From a virus: 64,000 nt of DNA. Both the position numbers and the translations under genes were made by a program. This document shows, in pieces, positions 1-7,271 of the stretch (positions are counted from its first letter, which is position 1; each line of letters begins with the position of its first letter). The notes beneath the pieces were generated by a model, which was not told the DNA's origin, searched no databases, and saw only the letters and a program-made list of their open reading frames with translations. The stretch is from positions 1 through 64,000 of the IMG/VR virus record IMGVR_UViG_3300023104_000005. One strand, 5' to 3'.

Positions 1-379
1 CACTTGCATTGTTGCCGTCATCATCAACGTCTATATTCAAGTTAAGTACAGCGCCTATAGCATAGCGCCTCTGGTATGTGATGTTCGATCCGATTCCTTG
101 TGGATCATTCTTAGATGGTGTCATCTGATATGTCTCCATCATAAACTCTCCTGATTCATGCGCAACCATTGTAGTTAGTCCGTTCACGCCTGACGGCCAT
201 TGAGTGACCACCAAGCCACTATCTATTAACGGCTGATGTACTTTGTCTAAAATATCAGGTAAAGCCGCATAGGCACTTTTAAAGAATGGGTTTTTGCTGT
301 CTTTAGGTATTTTACCAACTAGTTTTTGAAAGTTTAATAAGCCTAGTGTTAAGTTTTTGATTGATTCTGATTTTTCCAT
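1..379 (-). CDS. erf: ERF-family single-strand annealing recombinase (3' part cut by window edge)
   Basis: This is an open frame from an ATG at 379 that runs off the left edge; 126 residues are visible. The sequence has the ERF superfamily pattern: NPFFKSAYAALPDIL at residues 30-44, a HESGEF strand near 74-79, NDPQGIGS at 91-98, ITYQRRYA at 100-107 and an acidic DDDGN at 119-123. ERF proteins anneal complementary single strands during phage recombination and genome circularisation. It is the last visible gene of the minus-strand arm. A NinB-like protein at 17987 may act in the same pathway. The family call is strong; the C-terminal region cannot be judged. Confidence 0.88.
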   Translation of the reverse strand, partial: MEKSESIKNLTLGLLNFQKLVGKIPKDSKNPFFKSAYAALPDILDKVHQPLIDSGLVVTQWPSGVNGLTTMVAHESGEFMMETYQMTPSKNDPQGIGSNITYQRRYAIGAVLNLNIDVDDDGNNAS

Positions 380-381
380 GA

Positions 382-585
382 TTAATCTTGTTTTAAGTCC
401 CATCTTGCCTGTCTGATGATCTCGTCTTTTAATTCAAGTTCTTCTTTGGCTAAGGGAATGTGTTTGTGAATGTTTGCTGAGTGAATTAACTCTCCCGTAA
501 TTGAGTTTTGAAAATAGTTGCTGTTCTTCTTCCTGATGTGTAGAGGAAGGTGTTTAAGGATTGGGTTCTTTTTCTTTGACATCAT
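382..585 (-). CDS. hypothetical basic protein, 67 aa
   Basis: A small Lys-rich protein beginning MMSKKKNP; the start may be either of two adjacent Met codons (585 or 582). It overlaps the end of the YopX gene upstream by about 30 bases and stops just before the ERF start, so it sits in the same operon. No motif is recognised. Confidence 0.6.
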   Translation of the reverse strand: MMSKKKNPILKHLPLHIRKKNSNYFQNSITGELIHSANIHKHIPLAKEELELKDEIIRQARWDLKQD

Positions 586-991
586 GAATTGTGCTAAATA
601 CAGTTAAAGCGGCAGTTATAAATGATGACGTTTGCATGTCTGCTGTTGATTCGTAGAAAGGTGTAGGTTTACCAAAGTCAGATTGATGTGTATTGATGGC
701 AAATCCACCATTAACCTCAAATACGTTGTACTTATTGCCTTTATCATCTATCAGATTGTCTCCAACATATATGTGCCGTCCTGTATCGTCTGTTAATCCT
801 ATCGCTTGCTCAATAATCAAATGCTTTGGTTCTTTACCGTCTTTATTGAATAAGAACTGATCGTAGCAGTTACCCCACTCTCCAAATAATACACACTCTC
901 CGATTAAGCTAAAGCCTAGATTGTTCTCTGGTGAATAATTCATGAGCCAACACTTGTTTAGGTCATCCCATGCTCTGAATGTCTGTGTCAT
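554..991 (-). CDS. YopX-family protein (copy 1)
   Basis: A 145-residue protein with the YopX layout: an N-terminal RAWDDLNKCWL strand, then EQAIGLTDDTGRHIYVGD (residues about 61-78), where the G-L-x-D-x-x-G-x-x-I-Y-x-G-D core is typical. YopX proteins are common in phages and prophages; no function is established. Its start overlaps the end of a second YopX gene by four bases (ATGA), and a third copy lies at 3303-3650, so the arm carries three paralogues. Confidence 0.82.
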   Translation of the reverse strand: MTQTFRAWDDLNKCWLMNYSPENNLGFSLIGECVLFGEWGNCYDQFLFNKDGKEPKHLIIEQAIGLTDDTGRHIYVGDNLIDDKGNKYNVFEVNGGFAINTHQSDFGKPTPFYESTADMQTSSFITAALTVFSTIHDVKEKEPNP

Positions 992-1317
992 GATTGTTTA
1001 ATTAAATGTGGATGTTCATATATGTTTCCTATTACCCTTCTCCATTCTGATAGGTCTCTAAACGACCCACAAAGATTATATTCTCCGATTATTAAGTCCA
1101 TCGTTATAACCTCAGGATCAAATTTTCCACCCCATTCTCTTTCATCAAAGTCAAGTAGGTCACCTTCAAATATTTCTTTGCCATCTGCATCTAATAATCC
1201 TGTGAACTGCATGATGTTTCCGTAAGAGTCGTGTTCTTGCCTATCGTAACCGTCTAAGTCAAAATATCTCATTTGCTTTAAAACAGGTTCGTAGTCTCTA
1301 AACTTAATCTTTCTCAT
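988..1317 (-). CDS. YopX-family protein (copy 2)
   Basis: A 109-residue protein: N-terminal IKFRDYEP and MRYFD, the central motif FTGLLDADGKEIFEGDLL (about residues 38-55) and a C-terminal VIGNIYEHP. This matches the YopX family, whose usual ending is a [IV]xGNIYE(N/H)P motif. Function unknown. It overlaps its YopX neighbour at 554-991. Confidence 0.88.
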   Translation of the reverse strand: MRKIKFRDYEPVLKQMRYFDLDGYDRQEHDSYGNIMQFTGLLDADGKEIFEGDLLDFDEREWGGKFDPEVITMDLIIGEYNLCGSFRDLSEWRRVIGNIYEHPHLIKQS

Positions 1318-1319
1318 AA

Positions 1320-1592
1320 CTACAAGTCTACTTGTTTAACCAGATCAGCATAAACCTGCTCTATTCGCTCTATATATTCCCTAAGAGACAGTATCTCGTC
1401 CGAGTCAGCATGATGTGCCTGAATGATCTTTTTGATCGCCTGAGACATTGTTGTTGGGAAGCATAGTTGAGTGCTGTTTTCCTGTCCTGCGTTCTTACCT
1501 TCTTTGATCGTTCCTAATCTTGAGATAGGGAAGCATCCGGGTTCTACTTTGATGATGTAAGTTGTTTCTTCTAATGTTACTTTGATTTCCAT
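1320..1592 (-). CDS. hypothetical protein, 90 aa
   Basis: A short soluble protein with an N-terminal beta-rich part and a helical C-terminus (SLREYIERIEQVYADLV) that could pair as a coiled coil. It lies two bases upstream of the copy-2 YopX gene in the same operon. No family is recognised. Confidence 0.65.
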   Translation of the reverse strand: MEIKVTLEETTYIIKVEPGCFPISRLGTIKEGKNAGQENSTQLCFPTTMSQAIKKIIQAHHADSDEILSLREYIERIEQVYADLVKQVDL

Positions 1593-1602
1593 GTTGTTTA
1601 TT

Positions 1603-1794
1603 TTAAAGTGTTCTTTTGATATAAGTAATTATTGAGTGTAGCATCTTTTTCTGCCCTTGTAAGTATAAAACTGTGTCTGACATAGCATGAGTGCTAAAAT
1701 CATCGTTAAGCGCTTGTAACTGCTCTAATAAAGCCTCAGCGTATTCCTTTGCTGATGAATCAGGGATGTTAAGGTCTAAGTCTTCTATTCTCAT
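1603..1794 (-). CDS. hypothetical helical protein, 63 aa
   Basis: A small acidic, mostly helical protein. Its ATG overlaps the stop of the ACP-like gene upstream (four-base overlap), so the two are probably translationally coupled. No motif is recognised. Confidence 0.6.
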   Translation of the reverse strand: MRIEDLDLNIPDSSAKEYAEALLEQLQALNDDFSTHAMSDTVLYLQGQKKMLHSIITYIKRTL

Positions 1795-2120
1795 AACCCT
1801 AATTCTATGAAGCGATCTATTAAATCACCTACGGTTAAATATTGTCTCATTTCTTTCTCGCTGAACTCTACATCTAGCTTTCTCTCTAACTCACAGAACA
1901 ACTCTAAGCGCTCTAATGAATCTAAAGTGGTGAGCAGATTGGTATCCTCTGTTATTGGTGCCTTATCCCAAGCCTCACAGCTTTGAATGATCTCTAGGAA
2001 GTCTAGTCTGTCTTTGTCGGGTTCTTCGCTCTCAGGGCTTGTATTGTCTTCATATCCATCTGATAGTTCATATTCCTCTCCGTCTACTCTGCGGGTGAAA
2101 TTAATTGGTTTGCCTTTCAT
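1791..2120 (-). CDS. acyl-carrier-protein-like protein with acidic N-terminal extension
   Basis: A 109-residue acidic protein. Residues about 40-109 read like an acyl carrier protein four-helix domain: a helix 1 region, ITEDTNLL, then LDSLERLELFCELERK at 66-81, FSEKEMRQ, and TVGDLIDRF at 96-104. The D67-S68-L69 triad is the canonical phosphopantetheine attachment site. This fits the family pattern of a DSL motif followed by V-E-L-x-x-x-L-E and a closing TVGDL helix. The first 40 residues are a charged, likely disordered extension not usual for ACPs. No acyltransferase or synthase lies nearby, so the partner is unknown. It might carry an acyl group made by host enzymes or be a non-modified ACP-fold adaptor. 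Confidence 0.65.
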   Translation of the reverse strand: MKGKPINFTRRVDGEEYELSDGYEDNTSPESEEPDKDRLDFLEIIQSCEAWDKAPITEDTNLLTTLDSLERLELFCELERKLDVEFSEKEMRQYLTVGDLIDRFIELGL

Positions 2121-2124
2121 GACG

Positions 2125-2409
2125 TTAAAAATATACAGGGGTAAAACATTGTTGTTTCGGTTTCTGGTTAATATCTAATGTTTCTATGTAATAGACAACC
2201 TTAGATTTGTTTTGTAGATGCGGTTGGAGTAGAGTTTTGATTTGACTGTTATTGTAATCAGAGTATTTTTCTACAGGCACCCTAATGATATGAATCAATG
2301 TGCTTTTAAACTCCTTTTCTACCTTATCGGCATCCAAATCTGTTTTCTCTACATCTTCCTTTGTTAGTGTAATGTCGAGGCTTTGATAATTTTGTGTTTT
2401 TGCTTTCAT
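2125..2409 (-). CDS. hypothetical protein, 94 aa
   Basis: A soluble protein starting MKAKTQNYQSLDITLTKEDV. It overlaps the upstream gene by four bases and ends four bases before the ACP-like gene start. No motif is recognised; its position suggests the same operon and timing as the ACP-like protein. Confidence 0.62.
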   Translation of the reverse strand: MKAKTQNYQSLDITLTKEDVEKTDLDADKVEKEFKSTLIHIIRVPVEKYSDYNNSQIKTLLQPHLQNKSKVVYYIETLDINQKPKQQCFTPVYF

Positions 2410-2771
2410 AATATCTCTCTGATTGTTTTTGTGATTGTCTCTAACACCTCTATTGGAAGTTCCTCAATGTTTAAGTCTACACTCTCCATTCCCATTACTA
2501 CGTCTGAGAAGTGAACCTTGTTGCTTATGCCGGAGATATACATTGGAATGAACTGATCGGGAAGTTCAAAGCTAATTAGCTTAAGTCTGCTGATTAATTC
2601 ATCCAATTGGGCTACGTTCAGCCTCTCTAAGGAACTTTTAACTGTTAGGTGGACTATTGGGTAGGAAATGATCTCTAAGGCTTTAGATGGCTCTGTTCCT
2701 TGTGACACTAAATCAGCATGTGGTTTGAGTGTGTTGTTTACAAAGTCGAGTAGTTGGTTGTGTTTTGTCAT
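2406..2771 (-). CDS. hypothetical helical protein, 121 aa
   Basis: A Leu-rich, mostly helical soluble protein without cysteines. Its end overlaps the next gene start (ATGA). No family is recognised. Confidence 0.62.
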   Translation of the reverse strand: MTKHNQLLDFVNNTLKPHADLVSQGTEPSKALEIISYPIVHLTVKSSLERLNVAQLDELISRLKLISFELPDQFIPMYISGISNKVHFSDVVMGMESVDLNIEELPIEVLETITKTIREIL

Positions 2772-2777
2772 GATTGG

Positions 2778-3197
2778 TTATTTAAATTCTGTTCCTGTTT
2801 TACGTTCTGATTCTTTGTCTGCTAAGTAAACTTTAAGTAGTCCTTTTGCATTGGCGCTGTCTAAGAAGTCACAATATGCTATTGATCTTGGATAAGGTTC
2901 TATTCCGTATTTGCCATGATAAAGAAGTTGTCCATTCTCGTAGGCACCGGAGTCTACTATCATTACCGCGTAATACTTACCGTCTGATACAATCTTATAG
3001 CCTTTAGGGACTTTATAATCCTTGTCTGAGGGGTAGAATACCTTGTTCCAGTATCTAAAGTGAAAGTATTCTTGATTTAGACCTAGAAACATTGCGAACA
3101 AGAATACCAGTACCGCAAAAACTAATATCACTATTAGTGCTGTACCTCCTGAATCTGTTTGTTCTTCTTCCGGTTTGTCTTTTAATTCAATTTCCAT
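2778..3197 (-). CDS. single-pass membrane protein, 139 aa
   Basis: The Met at 3197 (MEIELKDKP) is preferred over one nine codons upstream because a 36-codon gene ends at 3203, just before it. The protein has a short acidic cytoplasmic tail, one strongly hydrophobic helix (ALIVILVFAVLVFLFAMFLGL, about residues 19-39) and a 95-residue soluble domain rich in Tyr and Gly. No family is recognised. It follows a membrane microprotein, so the pair may act together at the inner membrane. Confidence 0.65.
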   Translation of the reverse strand: MEIELKDKPEEEQTDSGGTALIVILVFAVLVFLFAMFLGLNQEYFHFRYWNKVFYPSDKDYKVPKGYKIVSDGKYYAVMIVDSGAYENGQLLYHGKYGIEPYPRSIAYCDFLDSANAKGLLKVYLADKESERKTGTEFK

Positions 3198-3202
3198 GTT
3201 TT

Positions 3203-3313
3203 CTATTGTTTTAAATGCCACCACTTCTGATACTCTCCTAACAGTATGATTAGAATGATAATTAGGATAGTAAAGAAGATGTTGGTTGGGGTTAAGTATT
3301 TGTTAGTTTTCAT
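3203..3313 (-). CDS. membrane microprotein, 36 aa
   Basis: Read on the minus strand, an ATG at 3313 opens 36 codons: MKTNKYLTPTN, then one hydrophobic helix (IFFTILIIILIILLGEY), then QKWWHLKQ and TAG. It overlaps the end of the YopX copy-3 gene and stops six bases before the next ATG. This fits the operon's packing and makes the ORF likely to be real. Function unknown. Confidence 0.55.
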   Translation of the reverse strand: MKTNKYLTPTNIFFTILIIILIILLGEYQKWWHLKQ

Positions 3314-3650
3314 GGATATTACCGCTGATTATACACCAGTCTGATTCGTTTTCAAAAGGCATCAGTTCTAAGTTTGGGTAATCCCAACAGAATGAAGCTG
3401 AATCTTGGTTCCAGACCACGCTTCCCCCGTCTTGATTTGTATCACCTTCGTATATCTCAGAATTGTTTATGTCATTGCATCCGGTATACTGTTCTTCACA
3501 TTTCCTAGAAGTTCCACTACGGTGGGTTGGCGAACTAAAACTATCATCTGAATGGTTGCCGAATCTGTCTATTTGCCCCCAGTAAGTAAATCCACTGAAC
3601 TTGCCTGTATGGTCGTAATGTGCTGATCTATATTTTAATGTTCTTTTCAT
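3303..3650 (-). CDS. YopX-family-like protein (copy 3, divergent)
   Basis: A 115-residue protein. The N-terminal strand KYRSAHYDHTGKFSGF is followed by YTGCNDINNSEIYEGDT (about residues 55-71), equivalent to the YopX core G-x-x-D-x-x-x-x-x-I-Y-E-G-D. The end reads IISGNIHEN, matching the family's closing motif. It is more divergent and Cys-containing compared with the two copies at 554-1317. Confidence 0.7.
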   Translation of the reverse strand: MKRTLKYRSAHYDHTGKFSGFTYWGQIDRFGNHSDDSFSSPTHRSGTSRKCEEQYTGCNDINNSEIYEGDTNQDGGSVVWNQDSASFCWDYPNLELMPFENESDWCIISGNIHEN

Positions 3651-3653
3651 TGT

Positions 3654-3881
3654 TTAGTCCTCCTTGTTTAAAGCGTTTATAAGGGCATCTGCTAGTTTAA
3701 CTGACTTACTTGCTGTGGTTTCAATTAAAGAGTCATCTAGCACGCTAATATTCCAATCTAGAGAAGCTAAAAGACCGATCATTGCTTGTCCGGCAAAGTG
3801 TTGCTTAAATGTAAGTGCATGTATTTGCTGTGAGGTTCGCTCCCCACTGCTGTTCATGATTTGATCTGGATTTATTTTCAT
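3654..3881 (-). CDS. small phage protein with an FAGQAM-type motif, 75 aa
   Basis: Contains LTFKQHFAGQAMIGLLASL (residues 23-41) and ends in a KLADALINAL helix. The (Y/F)FAGQA(L/M)xGLLA ... ADALI pattern recurs in small phage and prophage proteins of unknown function. Overlaps the upstream gene by four bases. Confidence 0.65.
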   Translation of the reverse strand: MKINPDQIMNSSGERTSQQIHALTFKQHFAGQAMIGLLASLDWNISVLDDSLIETTASKSVKLADALINALNKED

Positions 3882-4105
3882 GATAGTTTAGATAAGTAAT
3901 AGGTTTTAGGATAAATTAGATTGCTTGGTTCTTTTGATAGCTTGTAGTGGTCTTTAGCGTAGTCAAACTGAGACTTTGTGATGCTTTGATTTGAGATCGT
4001 ATAACTTACACCTCTTAACAAGCTTTTCTTTCCAAAGGTGATGAAGTCTTGGACTACTATCTTCTCTCCTGCTTTTAACAGGTCATGGATTTCTTCTTTC
4101 TTCAT
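3878..4105 (-). CDS. hypothetical protein, 75 aa
   Basis: A small basic protein (MKKEEIHDLLKAGEKIVVQDFI). Its start lies inside the last codons of the upstream gene (23-base overlap). No motif is recognised. Confidence 0.58.
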   Translation of the reverse strand: MKKEEIHDLLKAGEKIVVQDFITFGKKSLLRGVSYTISNQSITKSQFDYAKDHYKLSKEPSNLIYPKTYYLSKLS

Positions 4106-4424
4106 GGTCTACTAGTTTTAAATTGTCTTCTTGGAACCAAGAGGCGATTTCTAATGAATATTTATGCTTACTTTTTTCATCTGAACCTCCGTACAAATCA
4201 AAGTACGACCCATTAACTTTAGATTTCTTACCTACTAAATCAGGCCTTAGATCATACCAATACGTTGTGTCATTTTCCGTTAATAGATTGTTTGGCTTAG
4301 GAGTATCTACCATGCCTATTTTATATAACTCGTCCCAATCTGATTTCATGTGAAATATTGGATGACCATAATGAGCGATCTCTACAATATCTCCTGCTTT
4401 AAATTTACTTGGTTTGTTTTTCAT
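4083..4424 (-). CDS. KOW/SH3-like small protein, 113 aa
   Basis: Begins FKAGDIVEIAHYG, a short beta-barrel opening of the type seen in KOW- or SH3-like domains. It continues with DLRPDLVGKKSKVNGSY and ends YSLEIASWFQEDNLKLVD. Proteins with this VGK...YSL...WF.E..L pattern occur widely in Bacteroidetes phages. Function unknown. The similar 81-residue protein at 6448-6693 may be a distant relative. Confidence 0.65.
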   Translation of the reverse strand: MKNKPSKFKAGDIVEIAHYGHPIFHMKSDWDELYKIGMVDTPKPNNLLTENDTTYWYDLRPDLVGKKSKVNGSYFDLYGGSDEKSKHKYSLEIASWFQEDNLKLVDHEERRNP

Positions 4425-4623
4425 TTTGCTCTTTGATTAGTCTTACTTCTCTAATGATTAATGCTGTCTGTTCCTGAATGAACTCGTTCTTTTCTTTTAA
4501 CTCTTGATTCTCTCGTTGTAAGCGATTTACTTCTTGGCATTCCTTAATGTAAGCACAAGTGCAGATCGTTAGTCCTCCTAAGGATATAGCGCAAAAAAGG
4601 ACAAATAATAGGTCGTTGTTCAT
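4405..4623 (-). CDS. membrane-anchored coiled-coil protein, 72 aa
   Basis: One N-terminal hydrophobic helix (LLFVLFCAISLGGLTICTCAYI, residues 5-26) followed by a charged heptad-like coiled coil (EVNRLQRENQELKEKNEFIQ...). The topology resembles an inner-membrane spanin, but it lies in the early-type arm far from the lysis genes, so that role is doubtful. Confidence 0.6.
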   Translation of the reverse strand: MNNDLLFVLFCAISLGGLTICTCAYIKECQEVNRLQRENQELKEKNEFIQEQTALIIREVRLIKEQNEKQTK

Positions 4624-4892
4624 GGTGTGTTGATTTCTGTTGATACAATTGTCATTTGAGCCAGTTCATAGTTTCCTATTTCGCTGTATTTCTCACTAGG
4701 AAAGTCTATTCTGTATGAAGCATCATTTAAAGCCTCTTGTGCTACTTGCTCAGCATACTGTTTCATGGCAAAGATTATTCTCTTGTAAGCAGGATCAGCC
4801 TTTAATGCTGAGGTTGTACAATTAAGAGCGTACTCTATTGAAAAGCCATTGGGTTCAAATGTGTTGATTAATATTTCTTCTGCTGTTTTCAT
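4620..4892 (-). CDS. small phage protein with AMxxYA motif, 90 aa
   Basis: Opens MKTAEEILINTF and contains AMKQYAEQVAQEAL (residues 42-55). Two proteins on the other arm, at 16672 and 16880, share the same [RK]TAEE-like or TPQQ-like opening and an AM[KE]xYA motif, so these are paralogues or a common phage family. No function is known. Confidence 0.66.
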   Translation of the reverse strand: MKTAEEILINTFEPNGFSIEYALNCTTSALKADPAYKRIIFAMKQYAEQVAQEALNDASYRIDFPSEKYSEIGNYELAQMTIVSTEINTP

Positions 4893-4894
4893 GA

Positions 4895-5089
4895 TTATAA
4901 TATTTCGTCTCCAATTGATAGTTCAAAATCTTTCTTACATTCAGGGCATTTAAGAATCCCATAAGGTGTGCCGTCACTATATTCTAACTTGCTCCATGCA
5001 CTTCTATGGATATTGCTATATGTTCGTTCTTGACATTCAGGGCATACAGCGCTATAAGTAATATGTTTTATTCCGATTGATTCTTTCAT
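4895..5089 (-). CDS. zinc-ribbon protein, 64 aa
   Basis: Two CPEC knuckles (residues about 16-19 and 48-51) frame a short beta domain, typical of a zinc ribbon. The domain is nearly the whole protein. It could bind nucleic acid or protein; the target is unknown. Confidence 0.72.
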   Translation of the reverse strand: MKESIGIKHITYSAVCPECQERTYSNIHRSAWSKLEYSDGTPYGILKCPECKKDFELSIGDEIL

Positions 5090-5091
5090 GA

Positions 5092-5388
5092 TTAAATGAA
5101 TTTAGGTTTTAACTGCTCCCATAACTCTAGGGCTACTTCTTGAATTTCTTGCTCAGTTGTGTATTCTAGATATAGATAGAAGTTATGACGCTCTCTTGCT
5201 TCAAAATTTAATGCTCTCCATGTGTAATCATCAGAGTTTGTTGTAGGCAACCATTTCTTTTTGCCTTTAGGTCTGTATTCAACGTCAACCCTGTATTTGT
5301 GTTCGTTTCTGTATGATTCTACAACTAAGGTTACAAGTACATTCACTTGTGTTCCGTCTTCACGTTTAAATATCTTTTCGTGTCTCAT
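5092..5388 (-). CDS. hypothetical protein, 98 aa
   Basis: A beta-rich basic protein with many aromatic residues (FKREDGTQVNVLVTLVVESY). It starts two bases after the stop of the winged-helix gene. No family is recognised. Confidence 0.62.
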   Translation of the reverse strand: MRHEKIFKREDGTQVNVLVTLVVESYRNEHKYRVDVEYRPKGKKKWLPTTNSDDYTWRALNFEARERHNFYLYLEYTTEQEIQEVALELWEQLKPKFI

Positions 5389-5389
5389 T

Positions 5390-6250
5390 TTATGCTGTTT
5401 TTAAAGGGTTATTTATAGCAATATTGCTGTCCATTTTATGACTTACTACATTATTCATCTTCTCTGGAATCCGGCTCCCAACAACCTTGATAATATTAGG
5501 GAGGCATTTAAATACGAGTCCGGTTTTTTTTGAATGTTGATATTTGTTACTGATGTATCTTTCTCTAAACTCACGATAAGAAATAGGGAATGGTTCAACT
5601 ATAATCGAGTTGCGTTCAGACCTAATCAGCTTTAGTTTATTCAATTGCTTCTGAAAACGTAGTCCGGTTGCTTGTGATCTGTAGAACATGGCACCTATAT
5701 TCCTATTTGATAAGATAAAATCTTTTGACAGCGAAGTTTCTAACGATGAATTGTTAAGGGTAAGGGTCTTTTCAAGTTTAAGAAGTTTCTTAGTCTTCTT
5801 AGGATCGGATTTCTTACTCTGATGAATTTTAATGATGTCCTTCTTTAGTTTGTAGATTTTCTCTTGCTTGTGTAGATTACTGTTTAGTATTGTGAATTTA
5901 ATGTAAGCTTGTTGTTCTTTTCTTTTTGGCGATACCTGAACTGGAAATTCAGCTGACGGATACCGCTTTAATAGTTTATCTCTACCTGTCAGGCATAAGT
6001 TACCGTTGTTAACGCTTATTAAGCCATTATCAGCGAGTTTCTTTATGTGCTTGGATAATGTAGTAGGTGAGCAATTTAATTGTCTTGAAAGGCTTCTAAT
6101 AGAATAGTTGTAAAAGATGCCTTTGGTGTGTATTGAACGAAGTTGAACAAACGTAGCAAGAGCATTGAGCCAATTGAATTTGTTGGCTGTGTGGATCAAC
6201 TTTAGTGTTAACCATGCTTTGTTCTCGTAATGCTTGTGTTTGTATCTCAA
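5390..6250 (-). CDS. winged-helix DNA-binding protein, 286 aa
   Basis: Residues about 45-95 hold a winged helix-turn-helix: YSIRSLSRQLNCSPTTLSKHIKKL followed by ADNGLISVNNGNLCLTG as the wing. The rest is basic and rich in Lys, with a central coiled-coil-like stretch. The arrangement resembles replication or transcription regulators of Bacteroidetes plasmids and phages. It is the first gene after a 200-base gap containing a terminator and nested inverted repeats, so it probably begins its own transcription unit and may bind those repeats. Confidence 0.72.
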   Translation of the reverse strand: MRYKHKHYENKAWLTLKLIHTANKFNWLNALATFVQLRSIHTKGIFYNYSIRSLSRQLNCSPTTLSKHIKKLADNGLISVNNGNLCLTGRDKLLKRYPSAEFPVQVSPKRKEQQAYIKFTILNSNLHKQEKIYKLKKDIIKIHQSKKSDPKKTKKLLKLEKTLTLNNSSLETSLSKDFILSNRNIGAMFYRSQATGLRFQKQLNKLKLIRSERNSIIVEPFPISYREFRERYISNKYQHSKKTGLVFKCLPNIIKVVGSRIPEKMNNVVSHKMDSNIAINNPLKTA

Positions 6251-6294
6251 CCTCAGCGTATTTAAAGTAACTGCTGATTTTGTCTTTGGAGATT

Positions 6295-6412
6295 GCGAAT
6301 TACCAAATCGGTTCAGCTAATAAACCGATGCAAGTATAAGAAATTATTTGTGAATAAAAAAAAGCCACTCAATCGGGAGACTGAAATGGCTTGGTATTTT
6401 TGGGTAATTCGC
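6295..6412. repeat. nested inverted repeats upstream of the winged-helix gene
   Basis: Outer arms GCGAATTACC (6295-6304) and GGTAATTCGC (6403-6412) are perfect 10-base inverted copies. Inside them, ATCGGTT (6307-6313) and AACCGAT (6323-6329) form a second perfect 7-base inverted pair, next to a weak minus-strand -7-like element (TATACTTG, 6331-6338). The setting between a terminator and the winged-helix gene suggests operators; this is inference. Confidence 0.55.
6356..6392 (-). terminator. Rho-independent terminator (minus strand)
   Basis: Read on the minus strand, AAGCCA (6387-6392) pairs with TGGCTT (6362-6367) across a 19-base loop and runs straight into eight Ts. It would end transcription coming from 6448-6693 and separates that unit from the winged-helix gene. 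Confidence 0.6.
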
Positions 6413-6447
6413 ACCACAAAAGTAGTAATAATTATGCCAAAGTGAAA

Positions 6448-6693
6448 TTAATCTTTCAAAACTACTAGTCTCCCCTTCTTCACTAGTTGAAGTTTATCTC
6501 CTGAGTACCAAAATAGTTTCCCATTTCTTTTAACCCAATATTTAGGGAATGATGTTTCTTGACAGGCACCTATTGGTTCAATCTCCACTAGTTTACCTGT
6601 TACGTGCATCAATTTGTCTGTGATCCTTCCGTCTTCGTCCATTTTGTTAGAAACGAATCGTACTGTATCGCCTAATTCTATTGTTAGTTCCAT
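6448..6693 (-). CDS. SH3/KOW-like small protein, 81 aa
   Basis: A beta-rich protein opening MELTIELGDTVRFVSNKMD and closing FWYSGDKLQLVKKG. The GDTVRF start and short strands suggest a small barrel like the protein at 4083-4424. It is the last gene before a terminator. Confidence 0.65.
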   Translation of the reverse strand: MELTIELGDTVRFVSNKMDEDGRITDKLMHVTGKLVEIEPIGACQETSFPKYWVKRNGKLFWYSGDKLQLVKKGRLVVLKD

Positions 6694-6711
6694 TTGTTTA
6701 AGGTGTTAGTT

Positions 6712-6990
6712 TTAAATAGAGAATTTCCTTAATTCTTCATAGTTATTGATAAACCCGTTTTCTTTGATGTATGATAGAATAAAAGGCAAACTATATACGT
6801 TAGCGTCATTGTCGGCTAAAACAATCCCATCGGATGGTTGGTATTCTATATGAAAGAAATTAGGCTCATTTTCGTTGGGGCTTGAGAATTTAAAATATCG
6901 AAGTAGTTCTTCTAAAACCATATCATATCTTATTTCTAGTGTTGTCCTAGCGTGATCAGCAAGTTCTATGCATTTTATTAATCGTTTCAT
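6712..6990 (-). CDS. hypothetical protein, 92 aa
   Basis: Helical N-terminus (MKRLIKCIELADHARTTLEI) and a central beta part (FFHIEYQPSDGIVLAD). No family is recognised. It is followed within the operon by the SH3-like gene. Confidence 0.6.
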   Translation of the reverse strand: MKRLIKCIELADHARTTLEIRYDMVLEELLRYFKFSSPNENEPNFFHIEYQPSDGIVLADNDANVYSLPFILSYIKENGFINNYEELRKFSI

Positions 6991-6993
6991 AAT

Positions 6994-7107
6994 TTAAAGA
7001 GTTACTTGAATGAATTTAATTACTGCTGATGCTATAGCTATTACCTCACATGCTACAAGAATCTTGAGCAGTGGATGATCTTTTGGGATGTTGGTTTGTG
7101 TTGTCAT
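6994..7107 (-). CDS. membrane microprotein, 37 aa
   Basis: On the minus strand an ATG at 7107 opens 37 codons: MTTQTNIPKDHPLLK, then the hydrophobic segment ILVACEVIAIASAVIKFI, then QVTL. It overlaps the upstream 55-codon gene by four bases (ATGA) and ends three bases before the next start, so it fits operon packing. Confidence 0.5.
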   Translation of the reverse strand: MTTQTNIPKDHPLLKILVACEVIAIASAVIKFIQVTL

Positions 7108-7271
7108 TTCTTTTCTCTTTTAATTTCAATGATAAGGTCGGACAATACACTTGATTGTGCTTGATATATCAGTGCCTGTCCATAGTTGCCAAATTTAGCA
7201 GATGTTCCCTGCTTGTCATTTAGTATCCCAATTTTAATATCTAGGTGTGTGAGTATTTCTTCTGTTGTCAT
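7104..7271 (-). CDS. hypothetical small protein, 55 aa
   Basis: Translates as MTTEEILTHLDIKIGILNDK followed by a helical, Gln-rich middle and a basic end (IEIKREKK). Both ends overlap neighbours by four bases, strong circumstantial support for a real gene. Function unknown. Confidence 0.55.
   Translation of the reverse strand: MTTEEILTHLDIKIGILNDKQGTSAKFGNYGQALIYQAQSSVLSDLIIEIKREKK

Noticed and set aside
4405-4623. Membrane-anchored coiled-coil protein as an inner-membrane spanin
   Set aside because: Topology fits, but it is over 55 kb from the lysis genes as drawn and in the early-type arm.
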